Shown: positions 43,734 to 53,256, counted from the first letter of the stretch. The stretch is DNA of 64,000 nucleotides from Thermoactinomyces vulgaris (GCF_003688725.1 NZ_REFP01000007.1:230900-294899), one strand, 5' to 3'. Made by a program: numbers and translations. The notes: generated by a model not told the origin, from the letters alone.

Positions 43734-45419
43734 ATGGAAAAAGTCGGGGAGATTCAAGAAATGAAGAAGTTGGAAACGGGAATCGCCGTTTTTGACCGTG
43801 AGGGAAAAGTTTTGTATACGGATGGCAAGATTTTACGGTGGTTGGAGGGGACCGGACAAACCGGTTTAAAACAATTGGTTTTTGAGAAAAAAACGTCTTT
43901 GCCTGCCAGCTGGATCATCAAGCACCAAGAGCGGTATTTGCAAATGAATCTGTATTCCTGCCAGGGGATGGTCATCTTGGTTGTGGTTAATCTGACCGCA
44001 CTCAAAGAGATGGAAGAGCAATTGGAGGAAGCTAAAGCCGTGCGGGATGAATTGGATGCCACGATTCAAAATTCCTATGATGCCATTTATATTGTGGATG
44101 CCAACGGCATTACCCGCAAAACCAATGATGCGATCGAACGGTTGACCGGCATCCCGAAGGAGTATTATATCGGCAAGGATATGCGCTATCTGGAGAAACG
44201 GGGGATTGTGAAAAAATCGGTTTCCTTTGAGGTGATGAAAAAGAAAAAGCCGGTCACCATGGTTCAGGAAACGGCCACGGGAAAAGTGTTGTTGATGACC
44301 GGAAGCCCGGTGTTTAATGAGGAAGGTGAAGTGATCCGGGTGGTGACCAATCTCCGCGATATCTCCGAATTAAACCGGCTGAAAGAAGAGTTGTCGCAGC
44401 TTCGCAAATTCCACGCCGGCGATGAACCGGTGGTTGTTGAAAGCCCCGAGATGAAGCAAGTGATGGAGCTGGCCGGACGCGTCGCCGAAACCGACACGAC
44501 GGTGTTATTGCTCGGAGAATCCGGCGTGGGGAAAGAAGTGATTGCCCGCATGATTCACAAAAACAGCAAACGCTATGAAAAAGGTGCGTTTATTAAAGTC
44601 AATTGCGGGGCCATCCCGGAAGAACTTTTGGAATCAGAGCTTTTCGGTTATGAATCCGGAGCGTTTACGGGAGCGAAAAAAGAAGGGAAAGCCGGTTTGT
44701 TTGAACTGGCCCATGAGGGAACTCTTTTTTTGGACGAGATCGGGGAAATGCCGGTTCGGTTGCAGGTCAAACTGCTCCGGGTTTTGCAAGATCAGGAATA
44801 CCGCCGGCTGGGCGGGGTGAAAACGATCAAAGTGAATACAAGGATCATTGCCGCCACCAATCGTGACTTGAGAAAAATGGTGGCGGAGGGGAAATTCCGG
44901 GAAGATTTGTATTACCGTTTGTGCGTGGTGCCGATTGAGATTCCTCCGCTCAGGAAACGGCCGCAGGATATTGTGCCGATGATCCGTTTTTACATGGAGA
45001 AATATAACCGCAAATACCAAACCCATAAGCAAATGGCCTGGGAAACCATGCAGGTGTTGCAAAACTATCATTGGCCGGGAAATATCCGGGAATTGGCCAA
45101 TCTGATTGAACGATTGCTGGTGACAACGCCATCGGATGTGATCCTTCCGGAACATTTGCCTTTTTTATCCGGTGGCAAGCGGACGGCCCAAAATGAGTTC
45201 GCGGAAGCTGTCGAATACTTGGATGCCGAAAAACTCGGCGGATTGAAAAAGGTCATGAAACAGATGGAACGGCAGATCATTTCTTCTGCCTTTCAGAAAT
45301 ACAACAGTTCTTATGAAGTGGCAAAAGCACTGAAAATCAGCCAGTCCACCGCGATCCGCAAAGCGTACCAATACGGGATCCGAAGCAAAAACAAAAACAT
45401 CAGGAAGAAACGTTTATAA
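43734..45419 (+). CDS. Sigma-54-dependent activator with PAS domain
   Basis: 561 residues from ATG 43734 (GGAAGGGG upstream). A sensory part with PAS-like region (about 110-220: TIQNSYDAIYIVDANGITRKTN), then the AAA+ domain (about 240-465) with Walker A GESGVGKEV, ESGAFTGA carrying the GAFTGA loop that contacts sigma-54, and GTLFLDEIGEMP (Walker B). C-terminal Fis-type HTH: NSSYEVAKALKISQSTAIRKA. It is the obvious candidate to drive the sigma-54 promoter at 35469, likely sensing a fatty acid or its CoA ester through PAS. Confidence 0.93.
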   Translation: MEKVGEIQEMKKLETGIAVFDREGKVLYTDGKILRWLEGTGQTGLKQLVFEKKTSLPASWIIKHQERYLQMNLYSCQGMVILVVVNLTALKEMEEQLEEAKAVRDELDATIQNSYDAIYIVDANGITRKTNDAIERLTGIPKEYYIGKDMRYLEKRGIVKKSVSFEVMKKKKPVTMVQETATGKVLLMTGSPVFNEEGEVIRVVTNLRDISELNRLKEELSQLRKFHAGDEPVVVESPEMKQVMELAGRVAETDTTVLLLGESGVGKEVIARMIHKNSKRYEKGAFIKVNCGAIPEELLESELFGYESGAFTGAKKEGKAGLFELAHEGTLFLDEIGEMPVRLQVKLLRVLQDQEYRRLGGVKTIKVNTRIIAATNRDLRKMVAEGKFREDLYYRLCVVPIEIPPLRKRPQDIVPMIRFYMEKYNRKYQTHKQMAWETMQVLQNYHWPGNIRELANLIERLLVTTPSDVILPEHLPFLSGGKRTAQNEFAEAVEYLDAEKLGGLKKVMKQMERQIISSAFQKYNSSYEVAKALKISQSTAIRKAYQYGIRSKNKNIRKKRL

Positions 45420-45422
45420 TGA

Positions 45423-45462
45423 AAAAACTGCATGGAAGAAAACCGGTTCCATGCAGTTTTTG
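45423..45462. terminator. Bidirectional terminator
   Basis: AAAACTGCATGGAA / TTCCATGCAGTTTTT between the convergent activator and rocD genes. Confidence 0.85.
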
Positions 45463-45477
45463 TGTTGGAAAAAATGA

Positions 45478-46680
45478 TCAGCGGGCAAATACCGATTTGA
45501 TTTTTTCGATCGCCCAGTCCAGCTCCTCTTTTTTGATCACCAGCGGTGGGGCGAAGCGAATCACATTTTCATGGGTTTCTTTGCAGAGCAATCCTTCTTC
45601 TTTTAATTTTTCACAATAAGGACGGGCCGCTTCATGCAGTTCAACACCGATGAAAAGGCCTCTGCCCCGGACTTCTTTGATCGCCGGATGGTCAATTTCT
45701 TTTAATTTGGATTGGAAATAGTCGCCGAGTTCCAATGAACGATCGGCCAATTTTTCCTCTGTAATCACATCAAGGGAAGCGATCGATACGGCGCAGGCAA
45801 GAGGGTTTCCGCCAAATGTGGAACCATGGGAACCCGGTTCAAAGACCCCCAGAATCTCCTCGTTGGCAACCACGCAAGAAATGGGCATCACGCCGCCGCC
45901 CAAGGCTTTCCCGAGGATGTAAACATCCGGAACCACGCCTTCCCAATCGCAGGCAAACATTTTGCCGGTCCGCCCGAGCCCGGTTTGGATCTCATCGGCC
46001 ATAAATAAAACACGATGCGCTTTACAGACTTCATACGCTTCCTTTAAAAATCCGTCCGGCGGGATGTTGATGCCGGCTTCTCCTTGGATCGGTTCAAACA
46101 GGAAGGCCGCCGTGTTTTCATGGATCGCTTCTTTTAACGCATCGATGTCGCCGTAGGGGATAAGCCGGATTCCGGGCAACATCGGGCCGAAACCGCGCTG
46201 ATAATCGGCTTCGGAAGACAACGAAACGGCGAGCATGGTCCGTCCGTGGAAGTTTCCGGTGCAGGCAATCACTTCCGCTTTGTCCGGTTCCACGCCTTTT
46301 TTCTCATAAGCCCATCTCCGGGCGGCTTTAAAGGCGGTTTCCACTGCTTCGGCTCCGGTGTTCATGGGCAGGGCCATGTCTTTTCCCGTCAGCTTGCAGA
46401 TTTTTTCCAGCCACGGTCCCAGTTGGTCATTGTGAAACGCACGGGAAGTCAGGGTGACCCGGTTTGCCTGTTCTTTCAAAGCTTGAATGATTTTCGGGTG
46501 CCGGTGTCCTTGGTTGACGGCGGAGTAAGCACTGAGCATATCCAAATATTTATTTCCATCCGGATCTTTCACCCAAACGCCTTCCGCTTCGGAGACAACG
46601 ACCGGAAGCGGATGATAGTTGCGTGCTCCATAGCGGTTGGTTTGGTCAATGATTTGACCGGACCGGTTTGTCGTGGTCAT
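45478..46680 (-). CDS. rocD: Ornithine aminotransferase
   Basis: 400 residues from ATG 46680 with GGAGGG upstream. PLP enzyme moving the delta-amino group of ornithine to 2-oxoglutarate. [20 protein letters not shown] is the typical opening; [43 protein letters not shown] and [11 protein letters not shown] with the Schiff-base Lys follow. Arginine and ornithine catabolism. Its sigma-54 promoter and the divergent rocR fit the Bacillus roc regulon. Confidence 0.94.
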   Translation of the reverse strand: MTTTNRSGQIIDQTNRYGARNYHPLPVVVSEAEGVWVKDPDGNKYLDMLSAYSAVNQGHRHPKIIQALKEQANRVTLTSRAFHNDQLGPWLEKICKLTGKDMALPMNTGAEAVETAFKAARRWAYEKKGVEPDKAEVIACTGNFHGRTMLAVSLSSEADYQRGFGPMLPGIRLIPYGDIDALKEAIHENTAAFLFEPIQGEAGINIPPDGFLKEAYEVCKAHRVLFMADEIQTGLGRTGKMFACDWEGVVPDVYILGKALGGGVMPISCVVANEEILGVFEPGSHGSTFGGNPLACAVSIASLDVITEEKLADRSLELGDYFQSKLKEIDHPAIKEVRGRGLFIGVELHEAARPYCEKLKEEGLLCKETHENVIRFAPPLVIKKEELDWAIEKIKSVFAR

Positions 46681-46760
46681 GATGATCCCTCCAGTTTTCA
46701 ACTTGATTTTTCATGGGTGAGGAAAGTTTGATGGGATAAAACTGTTCGGTAAGAGTACAG

Positions 46761-46776
46761 AGCAAATTTCATGCCA
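46761..46776 (-). promoter_or_regulatory. Sigma-54 (-24/-12) promoter of rocD
   Basis: Minus strand: TGGCATGAAATTTGCT. GG and GC are ten bases apart, matching the sigma-54 consensus in spacing; it is nearly the same sequence as the promoter at 35469. It lies about 80 bases upstream of the rocD start. Confidence 0.85.
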
Positions 46777-46819
46777 GTCAGTTCGTTGCCCGGATGGCGC
46801 GGTTTTATGTAAGAACGGG

Positions 46820-46836
46820 TGCAAATAAATTTTGCG
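46820..46836. promoter_or_regulatory. Imperfect palindrome, possible RocR binding site
   Basis: TGCAAATAAATTTTGCG; arms TGCAAA and TTTGCG differ by one base. A half-site-like TTTTGCATC lies at about 46872-46880. It sits about 45 bases upstream of the sigma-54 promoter on the rocD side, a normal place for an activator site. The Bacillus RocR site is, as I recall, a similar TGCAAAA-type palindrome. Confidence 0.5.
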
Positions 46837-46944
46837 TATGACAAGTATTGACCCAAAAATGTGCCAAGATATTTTGCATCGGCGAAAATCCGTTTATAAT
46901 CAAAGTATATACTCCATGACCGACGGATGCGGGAGGCAAGGAAG

Positions 46945-48381
46945 ATGAACAGTTCGCAAGGAAAGAAGGGTCTGTCTCCCAGGCAGATGGATGCAATTTT
47001 TAAGCAATTGATCGATGATGTGGAGATCGGCATTCATATGATCGACCGCAGCGGAAAGACCATCATTTACAATCAAAAAATGGCGGAAATCGAATCGATG
47101 AAGCGTGAAGATGTTCTCCATAAAAATGTTTTGGAGGTGTTTTCCTTTTCCCGTGATCAAGGAAGCACCTTGTTGGAAGCGGTCCGGACGGGAAAAGAAA
47201 CCCGGCGGGTGAAACAGACGTATTACAACAATAAAGGAAAAGAGATCACCACCATCAATGATACGTATCCGATCCGGGTTGACGGTGAAATCATCGCGGC
47301 GGTGGAAATGGCCAAAGACATCACCAAACTGGAACATGTCATGAAAGACAATGCGTGGCGGAACAAAAACACCACTTACACGTTTGACCAAATTATCGGG
47401 CAAAGCGAAGCTATCCGTTTTGTCATCAAAGAAGCCCAAAGGGCGACCCGCACTTCTTCTTCGGTGCTGTTGGCGGGGGAAACCGGAACCGGAAAGGAAC
47501 TGTTTGCGCAAAGCATCCACAATGGCAGTCCCCGCATGAAAGGGCCGTTCATTGCGCAAAATTGCGCGGCGATCCCGCACAGCCTGGCGGAAAGCATTCT
47601 GTTTGGCACCAAAAAAGGAGCGTTTACCGGAGCGGTGGATCAGCCGGGCTTGTTTGAACAGGCCGATGGCGGAACCCTGCTGCTGGATGAGATCCATGCG
47701 TTGAATCCTTTGGTGCAAGCCAAATTGCTCCGGGCCATACAGGAAAAAACCATCCGCAGGGTCGGGGATACCCGGGATAAAAAGGTGGATGTGCGCATTC
47801 TTGCCACCATCAATGAAGATCCGGTCGATGCGGTGCACCGCAACCGGTTGCGAAAAGACCTGTATTATCGCCTCAGTGTGGTGACGCTGTACATTCCGCC
47901 CTTGCGTGAACGCAAAGAAGACCTGGAACCGTTGGCACATCATTTTATCGACAAATACAATAAATGGTTCCATTTAAATGTCCGGGCGGTCAGCCCGGAA
48001 GCCTGGAAGATTTTTGTTCAGCATGACTGGCCGGGAAATGTGCGGGAATTGGAACATGTGATTGAAGGAGCGATGAACCGGATTGTGGATGAAGCGGTGA
48101 TGGATGTTTGCCATCTTCCGTTGCGGTTGAGAAAAAAATACGAGCATGACTCCGGCGCGGCCGGATCGGTTCCGACACAATCCACCGGTTGGATTCCGGA
48201 ATGGTTCCGCGGCCAAACCTTGCAGGAAAAAATGGAAGAGGCGGAAAAAAGGCTGATTCAAGAAGCCTTGAAAGAAAATGACGGGAATATCACCCGGACT
48301 GCAAAATCTCTTGGCATCTCCCGGCAGAGTTTGCAGTATCGGATGAAAAAGTACCATCTGGCAACCGGAGAGACGCGTTAA
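46945..48381 (+). CDS. rocR: RocR-like sigma-54 activator of arginine/ornithine catabolism
   Basis: 478 residues from ATG 46945 (GGGAGGCAAGGAAG upstream; TATAAT at 46895). PAS domain (about 15-125: VEIGIHMIDRSGKTIIYNQKM), AAA+ domain (about 150-380) with GETGTGKELFAQSIH, KKGAFTGAVDQPG (GAFTGA) and GGTLLLDEIHAL, and a C-terminal HTH NITRTAKSLGISRQSLQYRMKKY. Order and the head-to-head position with rocD match Bacillus RocR, which senses ornithine or citrulline. Terminator follows. Confidence 0.92.
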   Translation: MNSSQGKKGLSPRQMDAIFKQLIDDVEIGIHMIDRSGKTIIYNQKMAEIESMKREDVLHKNVLEVFSFSRDQGSTLLEAVRTGKETRRVKQTYYNNKGKEITTINDTYPIRVDGEIIAAVEMAKDITKLEHVMKDNAWRNKNTTYTFDQIIGQSEAIRFVIKEAQRATRTSSSVLLAGETGTGKELFAQSIHNGSPRMKGPFIAQNCAAIPHSLAESILFGTKKGAFTGAVDQPGLFEQADGGTLLLDEIHALNPLVQAKLLRAIQEKTIRRVGDTRDKKVDVRILATINEDPVDAVHRNRLRKDLYYRLSVVTLYIPPLRERKEDLEPLAHHFIDKYNKWFHLNVRAVSPEAWKIFVQHDWPGNVRELEHVIEGAMNRIVDEAVMDVCHLPLRLRKKYEHDSGAAGSVPTQSTGWIPEWFRGQTLQEKMEEAEKRLIQEALKENDGNITRTAKSLGISRQSLQYRMKKYHLATGETR

Positions 48382-48394
48382 ACAAAACCATTCC

Positions 48395-48442
48395 AAACCT
48401 TGCAGTCAGACGGGCCATTGCCTGATCGTTGCAAGGTTTTTC
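48395..48442 (+). terminator. Terminator after rocR
   Basis: AAACCTTGCA / TGCAAGGTTTTT stem with a long loop. The following ~180 bases to the next terminator show nothing I can identify. Confidence 0.7.
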
Positions 48443-48626
48443 AAGTACAAAAAAATTGTGATTGACACGTGTGAAGAAGGAACCGCCAAAGTGATGGAAT
48501 AAATGGAATTCCACTTGTCCCCATGACCACAAGAAACAACCACTGATCACGCCTTCCGATTGGCCGTTGCCGAAACCGTTGGCCAAAATGCAGAAAGCAG
48601 CTTGAGCGGGGATGATGAGGAATCAA

Positions 48627-48666
48627 TAAAAAAAGCGCCCGGCCATCAATGGTCCGGGCGCTTTTC
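48627..48666 (-). terminator. Terminator of the arginase-like gene
   Basis: Minus strand: AAAAGCGCCCGG / CCGGGCGCTTTT followed by a T-run. Confidence 0.85.
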
Positions 48667-48670
48667 AGCT

Positions 48671-49405
48671 TTAAGAGGACAAGATTTGCTGAAGGATGGA
48701 TAAATTGGCTGTTTCATTTCGTTTCAGTTCGTTGCGGTGAGACCAAACTTCAGCCGGGGAAACGGGAAGTTCACCACAGACATCCACACCGAGTACTTTT
48801 TTCCGGCGGATGAGGCGGCCAAGAGCCTCGAGCAAATCCGACAACCGCATGTTTCCCTGGTCCCAGTTCGTAATTGCGTCGGCACGGTCCAGGACATCTT
48901 TGTCAATACTGATATAGATATCCTCGGTTGGAATGGCCGATACGAGTTGATCCCATTGCCGGTTCAGCCACAAAACGATTTTGTTTTTCAACCGGGACGG
49001 AAACGCTTTGGACTTTGAACAGGTCCCTACCAAAAAAACCTTTTGGAGAAAAGGCAAATTTCCGAGCGCTTCCGCGACCCAGGAACCACAAGAAAGCAAC
49101 TTGCTTCCTGTAAGCGGCTGGCTGTCGGTATGGTTGTCAAAAAGGACAAGAGTAAACGGTTGACGGAATTTTTGTAAAAACAAATAGGTGACATAGTGAT
49201 GATTCCCGTTCCCGATAAAGGTGATGCCCCGGCCGGTTTTTTCAGGAATCCGTTCCGTTAACTTTTGCCATGCTTGTCCGGAACAATAGAGGTTGGTTCC
49301 GGGGATATCTTGAAGTTCAATCCATTCATTGGCGACACGGGAAAGTTGAGGTTGTTCCTGATACGTATTGTCAAAATTTAAAAGCGTGACTTCTCTCAGT
49401 TCCAT
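48671..49405 (-). CDS. Arginase/agmatinase-family protein
   Basis: 244 residues from ATG 49405 (AAAGGAA upstream). Ureohydrolase fold: GNGNHHYVTY, then LFDNHTDSQ (metal-binding D-x-H-x-D motif with Asn between) and YISIDKDVL (second metal motif D-x-D). EVWSHRNELKRN closes it. Short for a canonical arginase (about 300). The N-terminal part is unlike arginase, so it may be a diverged formimidoyl- or agmatine-type hydrolase. Its place beside rocD/rocR suggests arginine metabolism. Confidence 0.78.
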   Translation of the reverse strand: MELREVTLLNFDNTYQEQPQLSRVANEWIELQDIPGTNLYCSGQAWQKLTERIPEKTGRGITFIGNGNHHYVTYLFLQKFRQPFTLVLFDNHTDSQPLTGSKLLSCGSWVAEALGNLPFLQKVFLVGTCSKSKAFPSRLKNKIVLWLNRQWDQLVSAIPTEDIYISIDKDVLDRADAITNWDQGNMRLSDLLEALGRLIRRKKVLGVDVCGELPVSPAEVWSHRNELKRNETANLSILQQILSS

Positions 49406-49499
49406 CAATATCATTTCCTTTCTGAATAAAAAAGAAATGAAGTACAGAACCAAGTGAAAGTTGTATACCCTTCCGGACGGGGATCCAAACATCAATGAC

Positions 49500-49531
49500 G
49501 AAAAAACCAACCGCAAAGCGGTTGGTTTTTT
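49500..49531. terminator. Terminator of the lipoprotein gene
   Basis: AAAAACCAACCGC / GCGGTTGGTTTTTT, symmetrical with T-runs on both strands; its end overlaps the stop of the lipoprotein gene. Confidence 0.85.
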
Positions 49532-50375
49532 AAATTTGTCTGGCGCTGTTTTTTATATCAGCGGGCACTTCGATTTTACCGTTGTACTCACCTTTTAAAT
49601 TCATTTCCATTTGTTGTTCCAGTTTCAAGGTATCTTGGTCATTGGTAACCAGGATATGCATTTCTTGCAGGGTCTTGGTTTGTTTGAAGTTGTTTTTGTC
49701 GATATAAATCTTTTGATTCAATTTCTCAAACTTCATATTTTGCAATTTGGACGGGTCGAAGCCCGAGCTTTGCAGGCCTCGGATGACTTGATCTTTCATC
49801 ATGCTCTCAAAGGTTTGACCGTCTTGTTTCAAGGCCGTAAAATCAATGGACAGAACGTATTGGTTGCCTTCTTCATTTAAGGAAACGCCGGCGGGAAGAG
49901 CATTTCCACCCAATTTTTCAAACAGTTGCTCCACCTGTTTGATGCCTGACATCGGATCCTGGGAGGCATCCATGGCGGAGGTGTCCACGGTGGTTTTCAC
50001 CCAACCCATTTGCGGGATTTTGTTGTAAAGGGCGTTGTCGGCAAGGAACATCTCAATTTCTTCCGACGCACCGCTGGATTCGGTTTTTCCTTTTAAGTGT
50101 AAGGCCACCGGATTCATGGTGACATCAATGGTGGAAGTGTTGCGGGTTTTGATGGCTTGCGACACATCGCCGGAGGCTACCGTAATGGTTTGATTCGTTT
50201 TGACATCGTATGTATGCCCGCCTTTTTCCATGGTTTGCATGGATTTATCAATCACTTGGGTGGGAGTGAGTTTGGGTTGATCTGCGGCCGTTTCGTTTTC
50301 TTTGCCGCCGCAACCCGTCAAGAGAAGGGCCCCCGAAAGGGTCATGACTGAAAATAATTTCCACAAACTTCGCAT
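49530..50375 (-). CDS. Secreted lipoprotein, DUF6612/LolA-like
   Basis: 281 residues. Signal peptide with lipobox LLTGC (Cys about 22), so anchored outside the membrane. The mature part is beta-rich: repeating strands such as GHTYDVKTNQTITV, DVTMNPVALHLKGKTES, MFLADNALYNKIPQMGWVKTTVD, and KIYIDKNNFKQTKTLQEMHI, as in the DUF6612 and outer-membrane LolA-like half-barrel families. In spore-formers these bind lipids or envelope parts; the function is not assigned. Confidence 0.75.
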   Translation of the reverse strand: MRSLWKLFSVMTLSGALLLTGCGGKENETAADQPKLTPTQVIDKSMQTMEKGGHTYDVKTNQTITVASGDVSQAIKTRNTSTIDVTMNPVALHLKGKTESSGASEEIEMFLADNALYNKIPQMGWVKTTVDTSAMDASQDPMSGIKQVEQLFEKLGGNALPAGVSLNEEGNQYVLSIDFTALKQDGQTFESMMKDQVIRGLQSSGFDPSKLQNMKFEKLNQKIYIDKNNFKQTKTLQEMHILVTNDQDTLKLEQQMEMNLKGEYNGKIEVPADIKNSARQI

Positions 50376-50593
50376 AACACTTTGACTCCTTTGCTTCCGT
50401 AATCTGTGTAATATTTTAGCATAAATTAAATTTTTTAGATATAATAATTATGTCTGAAACGTAAAATTTAAAAAATATTTGCCATAAAATGAAATATTTC
50501 GTGATGGAAAAAGAAGCAAAAATTGACGCATTTTTTATTTTACCCGGATAAGGCGAAAATTGCAAACAATTGTTCGTTTGCGAAGAAAGGGGA

Positions 50594-51288
50594 ATGAAGA
50601 TGCCGGATCATGACGTGATTTATCAAGAACAAGCTTCCATGTATGACCGGTTGATTTCCAAACAAAAAAGCGTGATCCCTTTTCTTGAAAAAATCCATTC
50701 AGGAAAAGGAGCCGATATTGTGGACATAGAGGCCGGGACCGGAAGGCTGACCGTGCCGCTGGCAAAAGTTTCCCGCAGTATCGTGGCCTTGGATGAATCA
50801 GCCGGGATGCTGGCTGTGACGGCAGAAAAGCTGAAAGCGGAGGGCCTAGATCATTGGCAGGTGCAGGTGGCCGATCATCGCCGCCTTCCGATGGAAGATG
50901 ACCAAGCCGATTTGGTGGTGGCCGGATGGAGCATCTGTTATCTGGCCAGTTCCAATCATCCGACATGGAGAAAAAATTTAAGCCAAATCATCGGGGAGAT
51001 CCGGCGTGTCTTGAAACCGGGGGGGGGACCGTCGTCATTTTTGAAACGATGGGAACCGCCACGGAAGAACCGGATCCTCCGGATTTTTTACGCCGGTATT
51101 ACCGGGCTCTGGAAGAAGAATACGGTTTTTCCCATTCGGTCAACCGCACTGATTACACATTCCGGGATCTGGACGAAGCGGAAGAATTGACACGCTTTTT
51201 CTTTGGCGGTGAAGTGGCGGACAAAGTGAGAAAAAACGGCTGGGTGCAAGTGCCCGAATGGGCGGGCGTATGGTGGCGGTCATGGTGA
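50594..51288 (+). pseudogene. SAM methyltransferase, frameshifted at a G9 tract
   Basis: Starts at ATG 50594 (GAAAGGGG upstream): DVIYQEQASMYDRLISKQKS, with SAM motif DIEAGTGRLTVPLA (the usual Gly after D-x-E is Ala, a variation) and VVAGWSICYLASSN. At KPGG the frame breaks within nine consecutive G (51019-51027). The other frame continues TVVIFETMGTATEEP, then DFLRRYYRALEEEYGF, and ends VPEWAGVWWRSW. One more or two fewer G would restore it. Class I methyltransferase of the UbiE-like kind, substrate unknown. Confidence 0.8.
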
Positions 51289-51356
51289 GCCGGTGATACG
51301 GAATCAAGGGTTTCGTGATAAAATAAACATAGTCTGTTCATGAAGGGATGAGTTGC

Positions 51357-52169
51357 ATGGAAATGATCGACGCAGATCTGTTAAACAGGATCCGCAGCCA
51401 AAAACCCTTGATTCACAATATCACCAACGTGGTGGTGACGGCATTTACAGCTAACGGGTTGCTTGCATTGGGAGCGTCCCCTGTCATGGCTTATGCCAAG
51501 GAAGAGGTGGCTGACATGGCCAAGCTCTCGCAAGCGCTCGTTTTAAATATCGGCACGCTTCAAACCGACGTGGTGGAAGCCATGATCATTGCCGGCAAAT
51601 CAGCCAACCGGCACGGGGTTCCGGTCATCTTTGACCCCGTTGGCGTGGGCAGCACCCCCTACCGGCTGGAAATGGCGCAAAAAATTTTGTCGGAAGTAAA
51701 CGTTTCGGTGATCCGGGGAAACGCCGGGGAGATTTCCGGATTGACCGGTCAGACCGGATTGACCAAAGGCGTGGATGCGCAGGAGGAAGAAACCGCCGGT
51801 TTGGTGGAAAATGCAGCCGCATGTGCAAAATCCTTCAAAGCGGTGGTGGCAATGACCGGCAAGGAAGATCTCATCACGGACGGATCCACTCATTATTTGG
51901 TGCAAAACGGCCATCCTTTATTGATGAAAGTAACCGGCACGGGTTGCCTGCTTTCTTCTGTATTGGGAGCCTTTACCGCAGTGGGGGCAAACCATTTACA
52001 GGCCGTCGTCACCGGTGTCGCCGCCTATGGGGTGGCAGGCGAATTGGCGGCTGAAGAAACAGGAGAAAAGGGCCCCGGATCTTTCCAAACGGCCTTTTTG
52101 GATCAACTGCATTGGGTTACTGACAAAGATTTGCAATCAATGGCCCGGGTGCAAAAGGTAAATCCGTAG
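51357..52169 (+). CDS. thiM: Hydroxyethylthiazole kinase
   Basis: 270 residues from ATG 51357 (GAAGGGA upstream; other ATGs at 51348 and 51363). Phosphorylates hydroxyethylthiazole in thiamine salvage. LIHNITNVVVTAFTANGLLALGASPVMAYA is the characteristic opening in continuous blocks; PVIFDPVGVGSTPYR, VIRGNAGEI and TGTGCLLSSVLGAF with the catalytic Cys follow. No thiE or thiD is next to it and no TPP riboswitch is visible upstream. Confidence 0.94.
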   Translation: MEMIDADLLNRIRSQKPLIHNITNVVVTAFTANGLLALGASPVMAYAKEEVADMAKLSQALVLNIGTLQTDVVEAMIIAGKSANRHGVPVIFDPVGVGSTPYRLEMAQKILSEVNVSVIRGNAGEISGLTGQTGLTKGVDAQEEETAGLVENAAACAKSFKAVVAMTGKEDLITDGSTHYLVQNGHPLLMKVTGTGCLLSSVLGAFTAVGANHLQAVVTGVAAYGVAGELAAEETGEKGPGSFQTAFLDQLHWVTDKDLQSMARVQKVNP

Positions 52170-52243
52170 CAGAAACCGGAAACACACCCTGCAACAGACT
52201 TCGTATTCAGAGGACGAACCACCAATAGAAAGGATGTCCGTTT

Positions 52244-53248
52244 ATGTTATTAAGTGTTTTGGACCAATCCCCGATCCCTGAGGGGAAAAATGCCGTGGAA
52301 GCTTTGGCGGATACGACCCGGTTTGCCCAAGAAACCGAAAAAATGGGTTATCATCGCTTTTGGGTGTCCGAACACCACTTTACCCAAAGCTTGGCCGGAT
52401 CGAGCCCGGAAGTTTTGATCAGCCATTTGGCGGCCAAAACTTCCCGCATGCGGATCGGTTCCGGAGGCGTGATGCTTCCGCACTACAGCCCGTATAAAGT
52501 GGCAGAAAATTTCAAGGTGTTGGAGGCACTTTATCCCAACCGGATTGACTTGGGGGTGGGAAGAGCACCGGGCGGAATGCCGCTGGCGACCCGCGCCCTG
52601 CAGGAAGGAAAGAAAACGTTGGGTCATGACACATATCCGGAGCAATTGAAAGACTTGATCATTTATCTGTATGATTTGACGGAGGAAAATGAAAAGTTCC
52701 CTGGCCTGTTGGCCACCCCGCAAATCGAAACGGCTCCGGAATTGTGGCTTTTGGGCTCCAGCGGGGGCAGTGCGTCGCTGGCGGCCGAATACGGGGCAGG
52801 TTATTCGTTCGCCCAATTTATCAACGGGGCCGGAGGGGAAGAAGTGACCCGGTATTACCGGGAACATTTCCGACCTTCCCGGGTGAACCAAAAACCGCGG
52901 ACCATGGTTTCCATTTTTGCGGTGTGCGGGGAAACGGAGGAAGAAGCGGAAAAGCTGGCGAGCTCGCTCGATTTGTCCCTGCTTTTGATCGAAAAAGGAG
53001 AAGCCCGGGGCGGGATTCCTTCCGTGGAAACGGCGTTAAATTATCCCTATGACGCGTTTGACCGGTTCCAAATCAAAGAAAACCGCAAACGGGTGGTTGT
53101 CGGCGATCCCGCTCATGTCAAGGAAAAAATTCTCCGGCTGAGCGAAGCGTATCAAGCCGATGAGGTGATGCTGGTTTCCATCATGCATGACTTTGAAGCC
53201 AAGCTGAAATCTTATCGGTTGATCGCCGAAGCGTTTGGCATGATCTGA
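52244..53248 (+). CDS. LLM-class flavin-dependent oxidoreductase
   Basis: 334 residues, ATG. Bacterial luciferase-like barrel of the LuxA/YtmO type: LSVLDQSPIPEGKNAVEAL, RFWVSEHHFTQSLAGSSPEVL, RIGSGGVMLPHYSPYKVAENF, RIDLGVGRAPGG and LGSSGGSASLAAEYGAGYSFAQF. Oxidises an unknown substrate using FMNH2 or F420. Single gene; the terminator is shared with sodC. Confidence 0.88.
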   Translation: MLLSVLDQSPIPEGKNAVEALADTTRFAQETEKMGYHRFWVSEHHFTQSLAGSSPEVLISHLAAKTSRMRIGSGGVMLPHYSPYKVAENFKVLEALYPNRIDLGVGRAPGGMPLATRALQEGKKTLGHDTYPEQLKDLIIYLYDLTEENEKFPGLLATPQIETAPELWLLGSSGGSASLAAEYGAGYSFAQFINGAGGEEVTRYYREHFRPSRVNQKPRTMVSIFAVCGETEEEAEKLASSLDLSLLLIEKGEARGGIPSVETALNYPYDAFDRFQIKENRKRVVVGDPAHVKEKILRLSEAYQADEVMLVSIMHDFEAKLKSYRLIAEAFGMI

Positions 53249-53256
53249 AAACAGAA

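Noticed and set aside
46900-47973. 357-residue minus-strand frame opposite rocR
   Set aside because: Shadow frame; rocR has PAS, GAFTGA and HTH motifs on the plus strand.
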